DNA from: Cyanobium gracile PCC 6307
GTDB taxonomy: Bacteria > Cyanobacteriota > Cyanobacteriia > PCC-6307 > Cyanobiaceae
Length of the DNA stretch: 64,000 bases
Assembly (NCBI RefSeq): GCF_000316515.1
Contig: NC_019675.1
Coordinates: 1,107,964-1,171,963 of the forward strand
Direction: 5' to 3'
The notes under the pieces are model-generated. The model saw nothing but the letters and a program-made list of their open reading frames with translations. It was not told the origin of the DNA and ran no database searches. Made by a program: the position numbers and the translations under genes. Below are positions 16,797 to 23,782 of this stretch, in pieces (the stretch's first letter is position 1; each line of letters begins with the position of its first letter).

Positions 16797-19286
16797 ATGA
16801 TGCGCAAAGTTCTCTACACGCAGTACTACCGCGCTAAAACGCCTGATCGCCAGGCCGAGCTCGATCATTGCCTGCGCAGCAATCTGCAGCATCCCCAACT
16901 GGACATGGTCGTGGTGTTGCATGAACCCGACGCACCGGATCTACCTGGCCCTGCGCGAATGCCGGTCCAGCTCCTGGAGGATGCCAACCGACTCACCTAT
17001 GCGAGCTGGATGCGGATGCTGAAGGATCAACCCGATGCCATCGGCATTCTGATCAACTCGGACATCGCCCTTGGCCAGGGGTGGGACCATATCGAAACAG
17101 TCCTGGATACTCCGGAGAGTGTCGTCACGCTCAGCCGTTACAACCCTGACCCCTTGGGGAGACCCGCACGGCTGAATCGCTTCCCTCACTGGACACAGGA
17201 CACCTGGGCTCTGCGCAGTGACGCGCCCATCCCCAACAGCCTGCTCTATGCCGCCGATTTCCCCATTGGATTTCCCGGTTGTGACAATCGAATCGCCTAT
17301 GTGCTGTGGAGCTATGGCCTGACGGTCAAAAATCCATGCCATCACATCGAGACCTTACACCATCAAGCTGAAACAAGAAGGGATTACGACAAGAACTCCG
17401 ATCGACTCTACGGGGGAACCAGTTATGTTCATCCTACTCTTTCTCTCCATGAGCCATCCGAACTGGAGCACACAATCTGGACACGGGCAAGCGACCCCTG
17501 CCCAGGCGTTCTGATCAATCAGCAGTCAGTTGATCGTGGCGTTCACCAACTCCTGGCCAAGGATGTTGGGCTGGCAGAGATCTTCAAAGAGCATCACAAG
17601 AGCACCGGCTTGGCATGGGCCAATCCGCCCTTGGGCTGTCACCGCAGCGACCATGCCTCGACGCGGCCCTTGCAGGAGCTGACAACGCCACCGGGGGCTG
17701 TTCTGGAGTTGGAAGGTGAACGGCGGGTCAACGGTCTGCAGCTCAGGTTGCCCCGCACCGTTCCCGGACCTTTCCGGCTGGAACTGGAAGGTCGGACGCA
17801 TCGCGAGGGAGACTGGAAGCCACTAGCCGTCAAGCCGACCGCCGAAGTAAGGGGCGATGGACGAAGACTTTTCATCGATGACAGGGTGCTTCAGGAGGAC
17901 TGGGTGCAGCTGAGGCTTCGCTTGACATCCACCGCTCAACCAGCCATCGACAGCCTCGATCACTCCCATGTTGTCGAACTCATCGTCTTTGCCGAGAAGT
18001 CACCAGAGCAGCCTGAGCAAGCGGCTCAGCCCATGACCATCATCAGCCAGGAGACGCTCCCCTTACGGCTTCAACTTCAAGACAGGAGACTGGAACTCGT
18101 CAAGACCATGGATGGCCTCCACTGGCCAGTGGTCCACCAATACAACAGTCGCTTTTCGCTGAGGGGTCGCGAGGGTCGAATTGCATTGATTGACCGCTTC
18201 TGGCCGTCAGCGCTCACGTTTTGTGAGCCCAAGGATTCTGAGTGGGACAGCGATTCCCTGAGCGAGGCCTTCTTGCATGGCTTCGCTTCACCGGTTCTGG
18301 AGTGGAAGCCCAACCAATACGCCTCGGAGAAGCTGTTTCCCTCACAGTTGAATTTCTGGCAGTACCCCTGCCGGACGGAGCAAGATGCTTTTGAACGTCA
18401 TCAACGACTCCCTGCTCCCTACCGTGACCGAACTGGCGTCCACGTCTACCTAGGCATGCCCTGGGCCACCTGGATCGACAAGAAGACATTTCCCGAGCAA
18501 CTGCTGGGTGCTGTTCACAGCCGCCTGGAGGCGGTGCGAGAGCTGCTCGGCCAGCCGCTGCAGGTGCACAGTGTCTGTCAGCACATTCGCTGGAAGGAGC
18601 ATACGCATCGCTTTGAGCAGGCCGGGGTCAATCATTTATGGATTGCCCACAAAGAAAAGGGTTGGGACCAGGAGCTTGGCTTGAGCCTGCAGTCCTGGCC
18701 TCTCTACGCGGTCAATATTCTGGATCCCGAAAGACGCGACGGACTCGAGCTTCTTCCGGTTCAGGAGAAAACGATCTTTGCTTCTTTCAAGGGTGCCCAC
18801 ATGAAGCACTACCCAACGGATATCAGGAAACAACTAACCACCCTGGCCCCCTTGGAAGGGTACGAGGTGGAAGTGACGGACCTATGGCACTTCAACAAAG
18901 TTGTCTATAACTTTCAGATTGCCAACAAGCAGTCCGATAAAGATGCTGTGGAGAAAGAGTCCATCAAGAACTATAATCAGTTACTCTCACAGTCGCTTTT
19001 CTCCTTGTGCCCTGCCGGCTCCGGACCAAACACCCTCAGACTGTGGGAATCACTGGGCATTGGCTCAATTCCAGTGGTCTTGAGTGATCGCTATGAGTTC
19101 CCAAGCCTTGAGCGCATGGGTTTGCCCGGGATGGACTGGGGGCAAGCCGTGATGGAGCATGCTGAAGGAGCGCTTCCGCAACTTGATGCGCGCTTGCGCG
19201 CCACTTCCTCCGTTCAGCGGCAAGCCATGCAGGACCTGGGACAGCGATTCTTCAAGGCCAGCAGAACCCTCACCTGCTTCGGCTGA
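16797..19286 (+). CDS. large multidomain glycosyltransferase with C-terminal exostosin-like domain
   Basis: 829 residues in three apparent parts. Residues 1-240 look like a GT-A domain (VLYTQYYRAKTPDRQAEL; ILINSDIALGQGW with a possible SD metal site). Residues about 270-400 form a beta-sandwich-like, carbohydrate-binding-type segment (GAVLELEGERRVNGLQLRLP, then LRLRLTSTAQPA). The C-terminal part resembles exostosin/GT47, with FASFKGAHMKHYPTDIR, then SLCPAGSGPNTLRLWESL and GSIPVVLSD as key blocks. Two ATGs in tandem (16797, 16800) are possible starts. GC is lower than in flanking genes, consistent with separate acquisition. Confidence 0.75.
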   Translation: MMRKVLYTQYYRAKTPDRQAELDHCLRSNLQHPQLDMVVVLHEPDAPDLPGPARMPVQLLEDANRLTYASWMRMLKDQPDAIGILINSDIALGQGWDHIETVLDTPESVVTLSRYNPDPLGRPARLNRFPHWTQDTWALRSDAPIPNSLLYAADFPIGFPGCDNRIAYVLWSYGLTVKNPCHHIETLHHQAETRRDYDKNSDRLYGGTSYVHPTLSLHEPSELEHTIWTRASDPCPGVLINQQSVDRGVHQLLAKDVGLAEIFKEHHKSTGLAWANPPLGCHRSDHASTRPLQELTTPPGAVLELEGERRVNGLQLRLPRTVPGPFRLELEGRTHREGDWKPLAVKPTAEVRGDGRRLFIDDRVLQEDWVQLRLRLTSTAQPAIDSLDHSHVVELIVFAEKSPEQPEQAAQPMTIISQETLPLRLQLQDRRLELVKTMDGLHWPVVHQYNSRFSLRGREGRIALIDRFWPSALTFCEPKDSEWDSDSLSEAFLHGFASPVLEWKPNQYASEKLFPSQLNFWQYPCRTEQDAFERHQRLPAPYRDRTGVHVYLGMPWATWIDKKTFPEQLLGAVHSRLEAVRELLGQPLQVHSVCQHIRWKEHTHRFEQAGVNHLWIAHKEKGWDQELGLSLQSWPLYAVNILDPERRDGLELLPVQEKTIFASFKGAHMKHYPTDIRKQLTTLAPLEGYEVEVTDLWHFNKVVYNFQIANKQSDKDAVEKESIKNYNQLLSQSLFSLCPAGSGPNTLRLWESLGIGSIPVVLSDRYEFPSLERMGLPGMDWGQAVMEHAEGALPQLDARLRATSSVQRQAMQDLGQRFFKASRTLTCFG

Positions 19287-19407
19287 GGGCCCATGCATCA
19301 CCAGGCAACCCGTATGTCATGAAATCAGTCCAACATGGACTGTCATTCCTGATACTGATGACCACTCATTGGAGCTTAAGCCTCCTCTAAATCTGCCTCG
19401 ACTGTGA

Positions 19408-19463
19408 TTGACACAAGAAAAAGCCGTGTTAAGTTATGATGGTTATTTAGTGTAAGTTTACAC
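19408..19463 (+). promoter_or_regulatory. AT-rich leader with palindrome abutting a GTG start
   Basis: GTGTAA (19450-19455) and TTACAC (19458-19463) form a perfect inverted repeat with a two-base centre, ending directly against the GTG at 19464. TTGACA (19408-19413) and TATGAT (19435-19440) lie upstream, but their 21-base spacing is too long for a confident promoter. The palindrome could be an operator or could affect start-codon access. Confidence 0.35.
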
Positions 19464-20375
19464 GTGAATGACCCCGTCATTGCACTCCCTCACTGGCTTG
19501 GCGCCAAAAAGACTCAGTGGGATGAGATTTATCTTCCACTTTCTATTTCAAGCCTCAAGAAAAGCCAGCCGGCCGACAGGGAGATTCTTTACATCGATGC
19601 CAACGATAATTTCGCCATCACTGCGGGCGGACGGTCCACATCAGTATCCACAAGCTTACTTAGCAGTGACGACATCTCGACGTTCGTGGACTCCTACGTC
19701 CATCTCTCAACCAACCACCATGAGTTTGAGTTGCGGAGTATCCTCCGCATGTTTTATCTACGGAACCTGTTTCGTCATCTGAACATCAAGTCCGCCTTTA
19801 CGGTGGAATCTGATGTCCTTGTCCTTCAAGATCTTTCGATCATGCTGTCTGGCTTCGGGCTCGTCAGTCCTGACGCCGCATTGACGGGGCTCAAGTGCCC
19901 GGCAACGGCATGGTTCAAACAGGATTACCTGGAGTACTATTGCGACATGGTTCTGACAGTCTATACAGGTTCGGTGATTAAAGCATTAACCTCCTGGTAT
20001 CCTAAGTACCTCGAAAGGGGTGGTCTGGGCGGAATTTGCGACATGACATTTCATTCCTATGCGATCAAGCAAGAGCATGGATTTTCCAACAGCTTCGTTC
20101 TGATTGACAGCTCAGATCCGATTCCGAACTTCATTCCTGGCCACAACGACTCTCTCTCCTTTGACAACATGCTGCGAACCCTGACACTGGGCTCCCACGG
20201 CATCCAGTCGGCAATTGAGCCTCGGTCAAAGATGCCGATCAAGTCCGTTCATTTTGATGGGGATCGGCGTGCATTTGTGTTCACCGAGGAAGGACAGCGC
20301 ATCTGGATGGGCTCCCTCCACTTGCAAGGCTCCACCAAAAGCCTGATGGGAAGGTACTACACAGATCTCTTCTAG
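19464..20375 (+). CDS. glycosyltransferase-like protein (GT-A fold suggested)
   Basis: 303 residues. ALPHWLGAKKTQWDEIYLPL is followed by a central block FTVESDVLVLQDLSIML; the ESD could be a DxD-type metal site. Tyr- and Trp-containing segments (YYCDMVLTVYTGSVIKALTSW) recall sugar-transferring enzymes, but I cannot place it in a numbered family. The start is GTG 19464; the ATG at 19469 is out of frame. It lies in the low-GC stretch, 31 bases upstream of a family 61-like gene on the same strand, probably co-transcribed. Confidence 0.6.
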   Translation: MNDPVIALPHWLGAKKTQWDEIYLPLSISSLKKSQPADREILYIDANDNFAITAGGRSTSVSTSLLSSDDISTFVDSYVHLSTNHHEFELRSILRMFYLRNLFRHLNIKSAFTVESDVLVLQDLSIMLSGFGLVSPDAALTGLKCPATAWFKQDYLEYYCDMVLTVYTGSVIKALTSWYPKYLERGGLGGICDMTFHSYAIKQEHGFSNSFVLIDSSDPIPNFIPGHNDSLSFDNMLRTLTLGSHGIQSAIEPRSKMPIKSVHFDGDRRAFVFTEEGQRIWMGSLHLQGSTKSLMGRYYTDLF

Positions 20376-20406
20376 ATCGTTGCGCGGCTGCGCCCCATGT
20401 GATCTG

Positions 20407-21453
20407 ATGCCAATGAACGCTATCAATGGCCTTGCTTCCATGATGGAAAGCCATCGTGGCTTGGAGCTGCAATCATGGCTTCCCCGGGACGCAACAACCG
20501 AGCCGATCATCACTGCCCATAGGAACGTGGTGTATTACAGCGACACCTACGTGTATCAGGCAGACGGTTCGCTGGAATCCGCTCTGACGATGGACAAGCC
20601 GAGCGAAGCCTCTCTGCAACAATCGACCCAGAATATTGTGTCGAGCTTGAACCTTCATAGCGATCAGCATGTCTTTGCCATCGCTGTGAATCGCTGGGCC
20701 AACAACTACTACCACTGGGTTGCGCAAGGAATGGCATCCTGGGCACTTCTGCTCGACCATCAAAAGAAAAAGAAAGAAGAGCGTCGGCTCGTTTTACTGG
20801 CTCCCCACATCTTTAAATCCTTCCAGTTCCAGTGGCTGACTGTCCTCGGAGGGGACTACATCACCCTTCCAAGAAAGTATGCCATCGCCACAGGCACCTG
20901 TCTGGCCACCTCCAGTAGTCATTTGAATCCCTGTCGTTCATCCGTTCAGCGGCTCAGAGCGCTGGCCCTTTCCTCCTTGAAGGCATGGCTGCGAAACGCA
21001 CCTGAGTCCGTTCTGTCTGGGCTGCCCGTCAAGATCGACAGGATTTTTCTTTCAAGGGGAGTGAAAGGAGCACGGGCGATCCACAATGAGTGGGAACTGG
21101 CAGAACAAATGGAATCGGCTGGATTCACAGTCATCGACGCTGAAAAGTACAGCGTGCTGCAACAGATTTATATCTTCAGCAGGGCGCGAACCATTGTTGG
21201 ATTTCATGGTGCAGGGCTTACCAATCTGATCTTTGCCGATCCTTCCTGTGAGCTCATTGAGCTGGCCATCGTTGGAAAGCACAATGACTGCTTCAAGCGT
21301 CTAGCGGCACTTCTTCCGCTGAAAAGATATTCGAAGCTTCATGTTGAAGCGCAGCCACAGTCCTCTGATGCGGCGCCCACGCTGGAGATCAATGCCCAAT
21401 CCATTGGGCTGGCCATTGAATCACTCCTGGAGGAGCATCCATCATCCACCTGA
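20407..21453 (+). CDS. glycosyltransferase family 61-like protein
   Basis: 348 residues. The C-terminal signature VGFHGAGLTNLIFADPSCEL and the preceding FLSRGVKGARAIHNEWEL block are those of the DUF563/GT61 group; WANNYYHWVAQGMASWALLL is the matching N-terminal conserved block. Such enzymes transfer xylose, GlcNAc or related sugars to glycans or proteins. ATG 20407 is preferred over an upstream TTG (20380); ATG 20413 is also possible. The stop codon lies in a strong stem-loop (21432-21462) facing the convergent DUF6880 gene. Confidence 0.8.
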   Translation: MPMNAINGLASMMESHRGLELQSWLPRDATTEPIITAHRNVVYYSDTYVYQADGSLESALTMDKPSEASLQQSTQNIVSSLNLHSDQHVFAIAVNRWANNYYHWVAQGMASWALLLDHQKKKKEERRLVLLAPHIFKSFQFQWLTVLGGDYITLPRKYAIATGTCLATSSSHLNPCRSSVQRLRALALSSLKAWLRNAPESVLSGLPVKIDRIFLSRGVKGARAIHNEWELAEQMESAGFTVIDAEKYSVLQQIYIFSRARTIVGFHGAGLTNLIFADPSCELIELAIVGKHNDCFKRLAALLPLKRYSKLHVEAQPQSSDAAPTLEINAQSIGLAIESLLEEHPSST

Positions 21454-21462
21454 TGGATCTCC
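21432..21462. terminator. stem-loop between convergent genes (no T-tract)
   Basis: ATCCATCA (21437-21444) pairs with TGATGGAT (21451-21458) across TCCACC; GGAG (21432-21435) and CTCC (21459-21462) extend the stem past one bulged base. It spans the stop codon of the family 61-like gene. Position suggests a bidirectional terminator, but there is no U-run. Confidence 0.45.
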
Positions 21463-21533
21463 AACGTTCCGGCGGGAGCCATGGTGGGAACGACACGCTC
21501 CTGTCGATGGGTCGGCGCGCCATGCCCTGAGCC

Positions 21534-22850
21534 TCACGGGTCCACCAGCCTCCAGAAGCCCCACCGGCCCCCGAAGCGGCCATGCAACCGTGTCACGAAG
21601 GCGGCATGGTCGGGGTGGCCCTGCCAGTCATCCAGGCGGTCGGCGAGGAGATCGCAGCTGCCCAGGTGCTCGGCGGCCTGGCGGTAGCGACTGGTGCGGC
21701 CCATCTCCAGCGCCCCACACACCATCGGCCGCAGCAGCAGCGTGGCCGCTAAGGGGTAGTCGGCGCTGAGCCGTTCAGCGGCGGCGCTGTGAAGGGCGAC
21801 GGCCTCCCCGTCCCACGCCGTGGCCTGGGCCAGGGCCCCCCACGCCACAAGGAACTCCAGCCCCCGCTGGCGGTTCGGGTGCTGCTCGGCCACCCGCAGG
21901 GCGCGCTCCTCCGCCTCACCATCCTCGAAGGCGTCGAGGCGCCGCAGAACCTCGCGCAGATGGGGCACCGGGAGGGTGCTGCAAAACCACTGCCAGCGCA
22001 TCTCCTGCGCTTCAGCGGGGCGATCCAGGGCCTCCAGAACGGCCATGCGGCCGTCCTGCCAGGCGCCATCCAGCGGACCGGCGGTCTCGGCTGTGGCGCC
22101 ATCCAGGATCTCCAGGGCCTGCTCGGCCCGGCCATTGGCCAGCAGGACATGGGCGACGCCGGCGGCGATCGGGCGCCGGCGCAGGTCCGCGGCGCTGAAC
22201 TGGCCCCGGTAGCCCTCGCCATCCCCCCGCGTCTCGGCGATCTGCAGCAGCAGCCGGCTGCCGTCGCGGGCGCCCTGTTCACGGCAGCAGCGCTCCAGCT
22301 GCTGCAGGCCGGCGTCGCCCAGGGCCTCCTTCAGGGCGGGCACAAGCCCATCGAACTGGCCATGGTCGTTCTCCAGCAGCAGCTCGGCGGTGTGCTCCGC
22401 CAGGGCCTCCGGCGCCAGCCGGGCTGCCAGCGCCAGCGGTCCCAGCTGCCCGGCGGCCCGCTCGAACACCCCGAGAACCGCGCCGGTGCCGTCGGAGCAA
22501 CGCGCCAGCACCCCGCCGGAAATCTCCAGGAAGCGCAGCAGCAGCTCGCAGGCCCCCCGCGGATCGTCGGCCGCGATCGGCCCGGTGATCGCCCGCAGCT
22601 GGGCCTCCAGATCGCTCAGCAGCGCCGGGCGCCGGGCCGAGCCGACGAACGTCCGGGCCCGGTCGATCGCCGCCAGCCGCTTGCGCACCTCCTGGGCGGC
22701 CCCTGTGGCCCCCTCCGCCGCCGCCAGCGCCAGCCGCAGCCGCCGCTGAATCACCGCCTGGCCACTGGACACCTCCATCAGCAGCTCCGCCAGCGCCGCG
22801 GCGCCCAGGGCCTCCAGGTTGCGGGCGTTGAGGGTGCGTTTGCCGGCCAC
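21534..22850 (-). CDS. DUF6880 family protein
   Basis: 438 residues. The N-terminus GKRTLNARNLEALGAAALAE followed by LLMEVSSGQAVIQRRLRLAL, then ARTFVGSARRPALLSDLEAQ, matches my recollection of DUF6880 proteins. The rest is a run of helical repeats (YRGQFSAADLRRRP; AEQALEILDGA). No catalytic residues stand out; the family is uncharacterised. GTG 22850 is chosen because the PIN toxin stop lies at 22859 and homology starts at once. The four minus-strand genes upstream run in the same direction with small gaps, so one operon of five genes is possible. Confidence 0.75.
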   Translation of the reverse strand: MAGKRTLNARNLEALGAAALAELLMEVSSGQAVIQRRLRLALAAAEGATGAAQEVRKRLAAIDRARTFVGSARRPALLSDLEAQLRAITGPIAADDPRGACELLLRFLEISGGVLARCSDGTGAVLGVFERAAGQLGPLALAARLAPEALAEHTAELLLENDHGQFDGLVPALKEALGDAGLQQLERCCREQGARDGSRLLLQIAETRGDGEGYRGQFSAADLRRRPIAAGVAHVLLANGRAEQALEILDGATAETAGPLDGAWQDGRMAVLEALDRPAEAQEMRWQWFCSTLPVPHLREVLRRLDAFEDGEAEERALRVAEQHPNRQRGLEFLVAWGALAQATAWDGEAVALHSAAAERLSADYPLAATLLLRPMVCGALEMGRTSRYRQAAEHLGSCDLLADRLDDWQGHPDHAAFVTRLHGRFGGRWGFWRLVDP

Positions 22851-22858
22851 GGCGACCT

Positions 22859-23221
22859 TCAGAGGGTGTAGGGGACAACCACGTCGGCCAGCTCCTCCGG
22901 AAAATCCCGGGTGTTGCGCGTGGCCAGCCGCAACTGATGGCAACGGGCGGTGGCCAGGATGATGGCGTCCGGCACCTTCAACCCCAGGACGCGACGGCAG
23001 TCCACCGCCTCCCGGGCCACGGCACCATCGAGCGGCAGGAAGTGGAATCCCCGCAACCACACCTCCACCGCCTCGCCTTCGCCCGGTCCGCAACCCACCA
23101 GCACCTCGATCCAAGTGATCACGCTGATCGAACAGGGGGGCTGGGCCTGGATCCACCGCAAGGCAACCTCCCTGCCCAGCAACACATCGATCAGGATGTT
23201 GGAGTCGAGCAGCAGTCCCAT
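22859..23221 (-). CDS. PIN-domain ribonuclease toxin (VapC-type)
   Basis: 120 residues. All four acidic positions expected in PIN nucleases are visible: D6 in LLLDSNILID, E39 in TWIEVLVG, D85 in VPDAIILATA and D106 in TRNTRDF. The ATG at 23221 overlaps the antitoxin stop (ATGA), so the longer frame with upstream start is rejected. Partner of the ribbon-helix-helix protein encoded just upstream. It stops 8 bases before the DUF6880 start. Confidence 0.9.
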   Translation of the reverse strand: MGLLLDSNILIDVLLGREVALRWIQAQPPCSISVITWIEVLVGCGPGEGEAVEVWLRGFHFLPLDGAVAREAVDCRRVLGLKVPDAIILATARCHQLRLATRNTRDFPEELADVVVPYTL

Positions 23222-23442
23222 CAGCGCTGGTCCCACTCCTGCCGGATCCGCCGCTGCAGAGCCACCCCGTCGAGGTCCCGATCGCTCCAGAGTCCGAACA
23301 CGTCCGCGTGGCGTGGACGCTCCCGCTCCAGCCAGAGGATCAGGGCCTCCCGGAGCGCCTGAGCCCGGGAAATGCCCCTCTGGGAACAGAGGGCGTCCAG
23401 CTGATCACGCTCGCCCTCGGGCAGATCCACGATGGTGCGCAT
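23221..23442 (-). CDS. ribbon-helix-helix antitoxin
   Basis: 73 residues. MRTIVDLPEGERDQLDALCS then GISRAQALREALILWLERER is a standard ribbon-helix-helix domain; the remainder (VFGLWSDRDLDGVALQRRIR) is the toxin-binding tail. The start codon lies two bases from a perfect palindrome (23445-23456) and has no Shine-Dalgarno sequence, so translation may be leaderless or coupled to the upstream gene, whose stop is 12 bases away. Confidence 0.88.
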   Translation of the reverse strand: MRTIVDLPEGERDQLDALCSQRGISRAQALREALILWLERERPRHADVFGLWSDRDLDGVALQRRIRQEWDQR

Positions 23443-23444
23443 GG

Positions 23445-23469
23445 GATGACGTCATCAGATGACGTCATC
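23445..23469 (-). promoter_or_regulatory. tandem perfect palindromes, probable antitoxin operator
   Basis: GATGACGTCATC occurs twice, at 23445-23456 and 23458-23469, each a perfect 12-base palindrome, one base apart. Paired sites on one DNA face just upstream of a ribbon-helix-helix gene are the usual cooperative operator. On the minus strand the same bases encode the last residues (DDVI) and stop of the 108-residue upstream gene. Confidence 0.75.
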
Positions 23470-23781
23470 GTAGGAGCATGGCCAATCGGCCCCGCGCCGC
23501 AGCGCCGCCGCCGCCGCACCGGCGCCCGCCACCTCCAGGGCCTCGGCCAGGCTCAGCAGCGTCGACTGCCGCTGGCTCTGGGCCACCGCCTCCTTCGAAG
23601 CCCCCAAGGCTTCGGCATGGGCAAAGGCCAGCCCCGCCTGCTGCTGCTGCTGCCTCTCTGCGCCGGAAGGTTCGATCAGCTGGCTCATCGCCACTCCATA
23701 GCGCAACCATTCCGCCGGATCGTGGCTCTCGAGCGGGTGTGTCTCCACCACCGCGTGCCATGGCTGCCGATCGGATGTCAC
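23455..23781 (-). CDS. hypothetical helical protein, 108 aa
   Basis: MTSDRQPWHAVVETHPLESH is followed by DPAEWLRYGVAMSQLIEPSG, then a Gln-rich helix (RQQQQQAGLAFAHAEALGAS) and KEAVAQSQRQSTLLSLAEAL. This resembles a single TPR-like helical module found in Synechococcus proteins near glycosyltransferases. The GTG start (23781) is one base after the stop of the 666-residue gene, so the two are coupled. Its final codons lie in the palindromes that probably control the next antitoxin gene. I do not know its function. Confidence 0.6.
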   Translation of the reverse strand: MTSDRQPWHAVVETHPLESHDPAEWLRYGVAMSQLIEPSGAERQQQQQAGLAFAHAEALGASKEAVAQSQRQSTLLSLAEALEVAGAGAAAAALRRGADWPCSYDDVI

Positions 23782-23782
23782 T

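Noticed and set aside
19408..19440. TTGACA ... TATGAT as a confident promoter
   Set aside because: The 21-base spacing is outside the usual range; kept only as part of a low-confidence leader.
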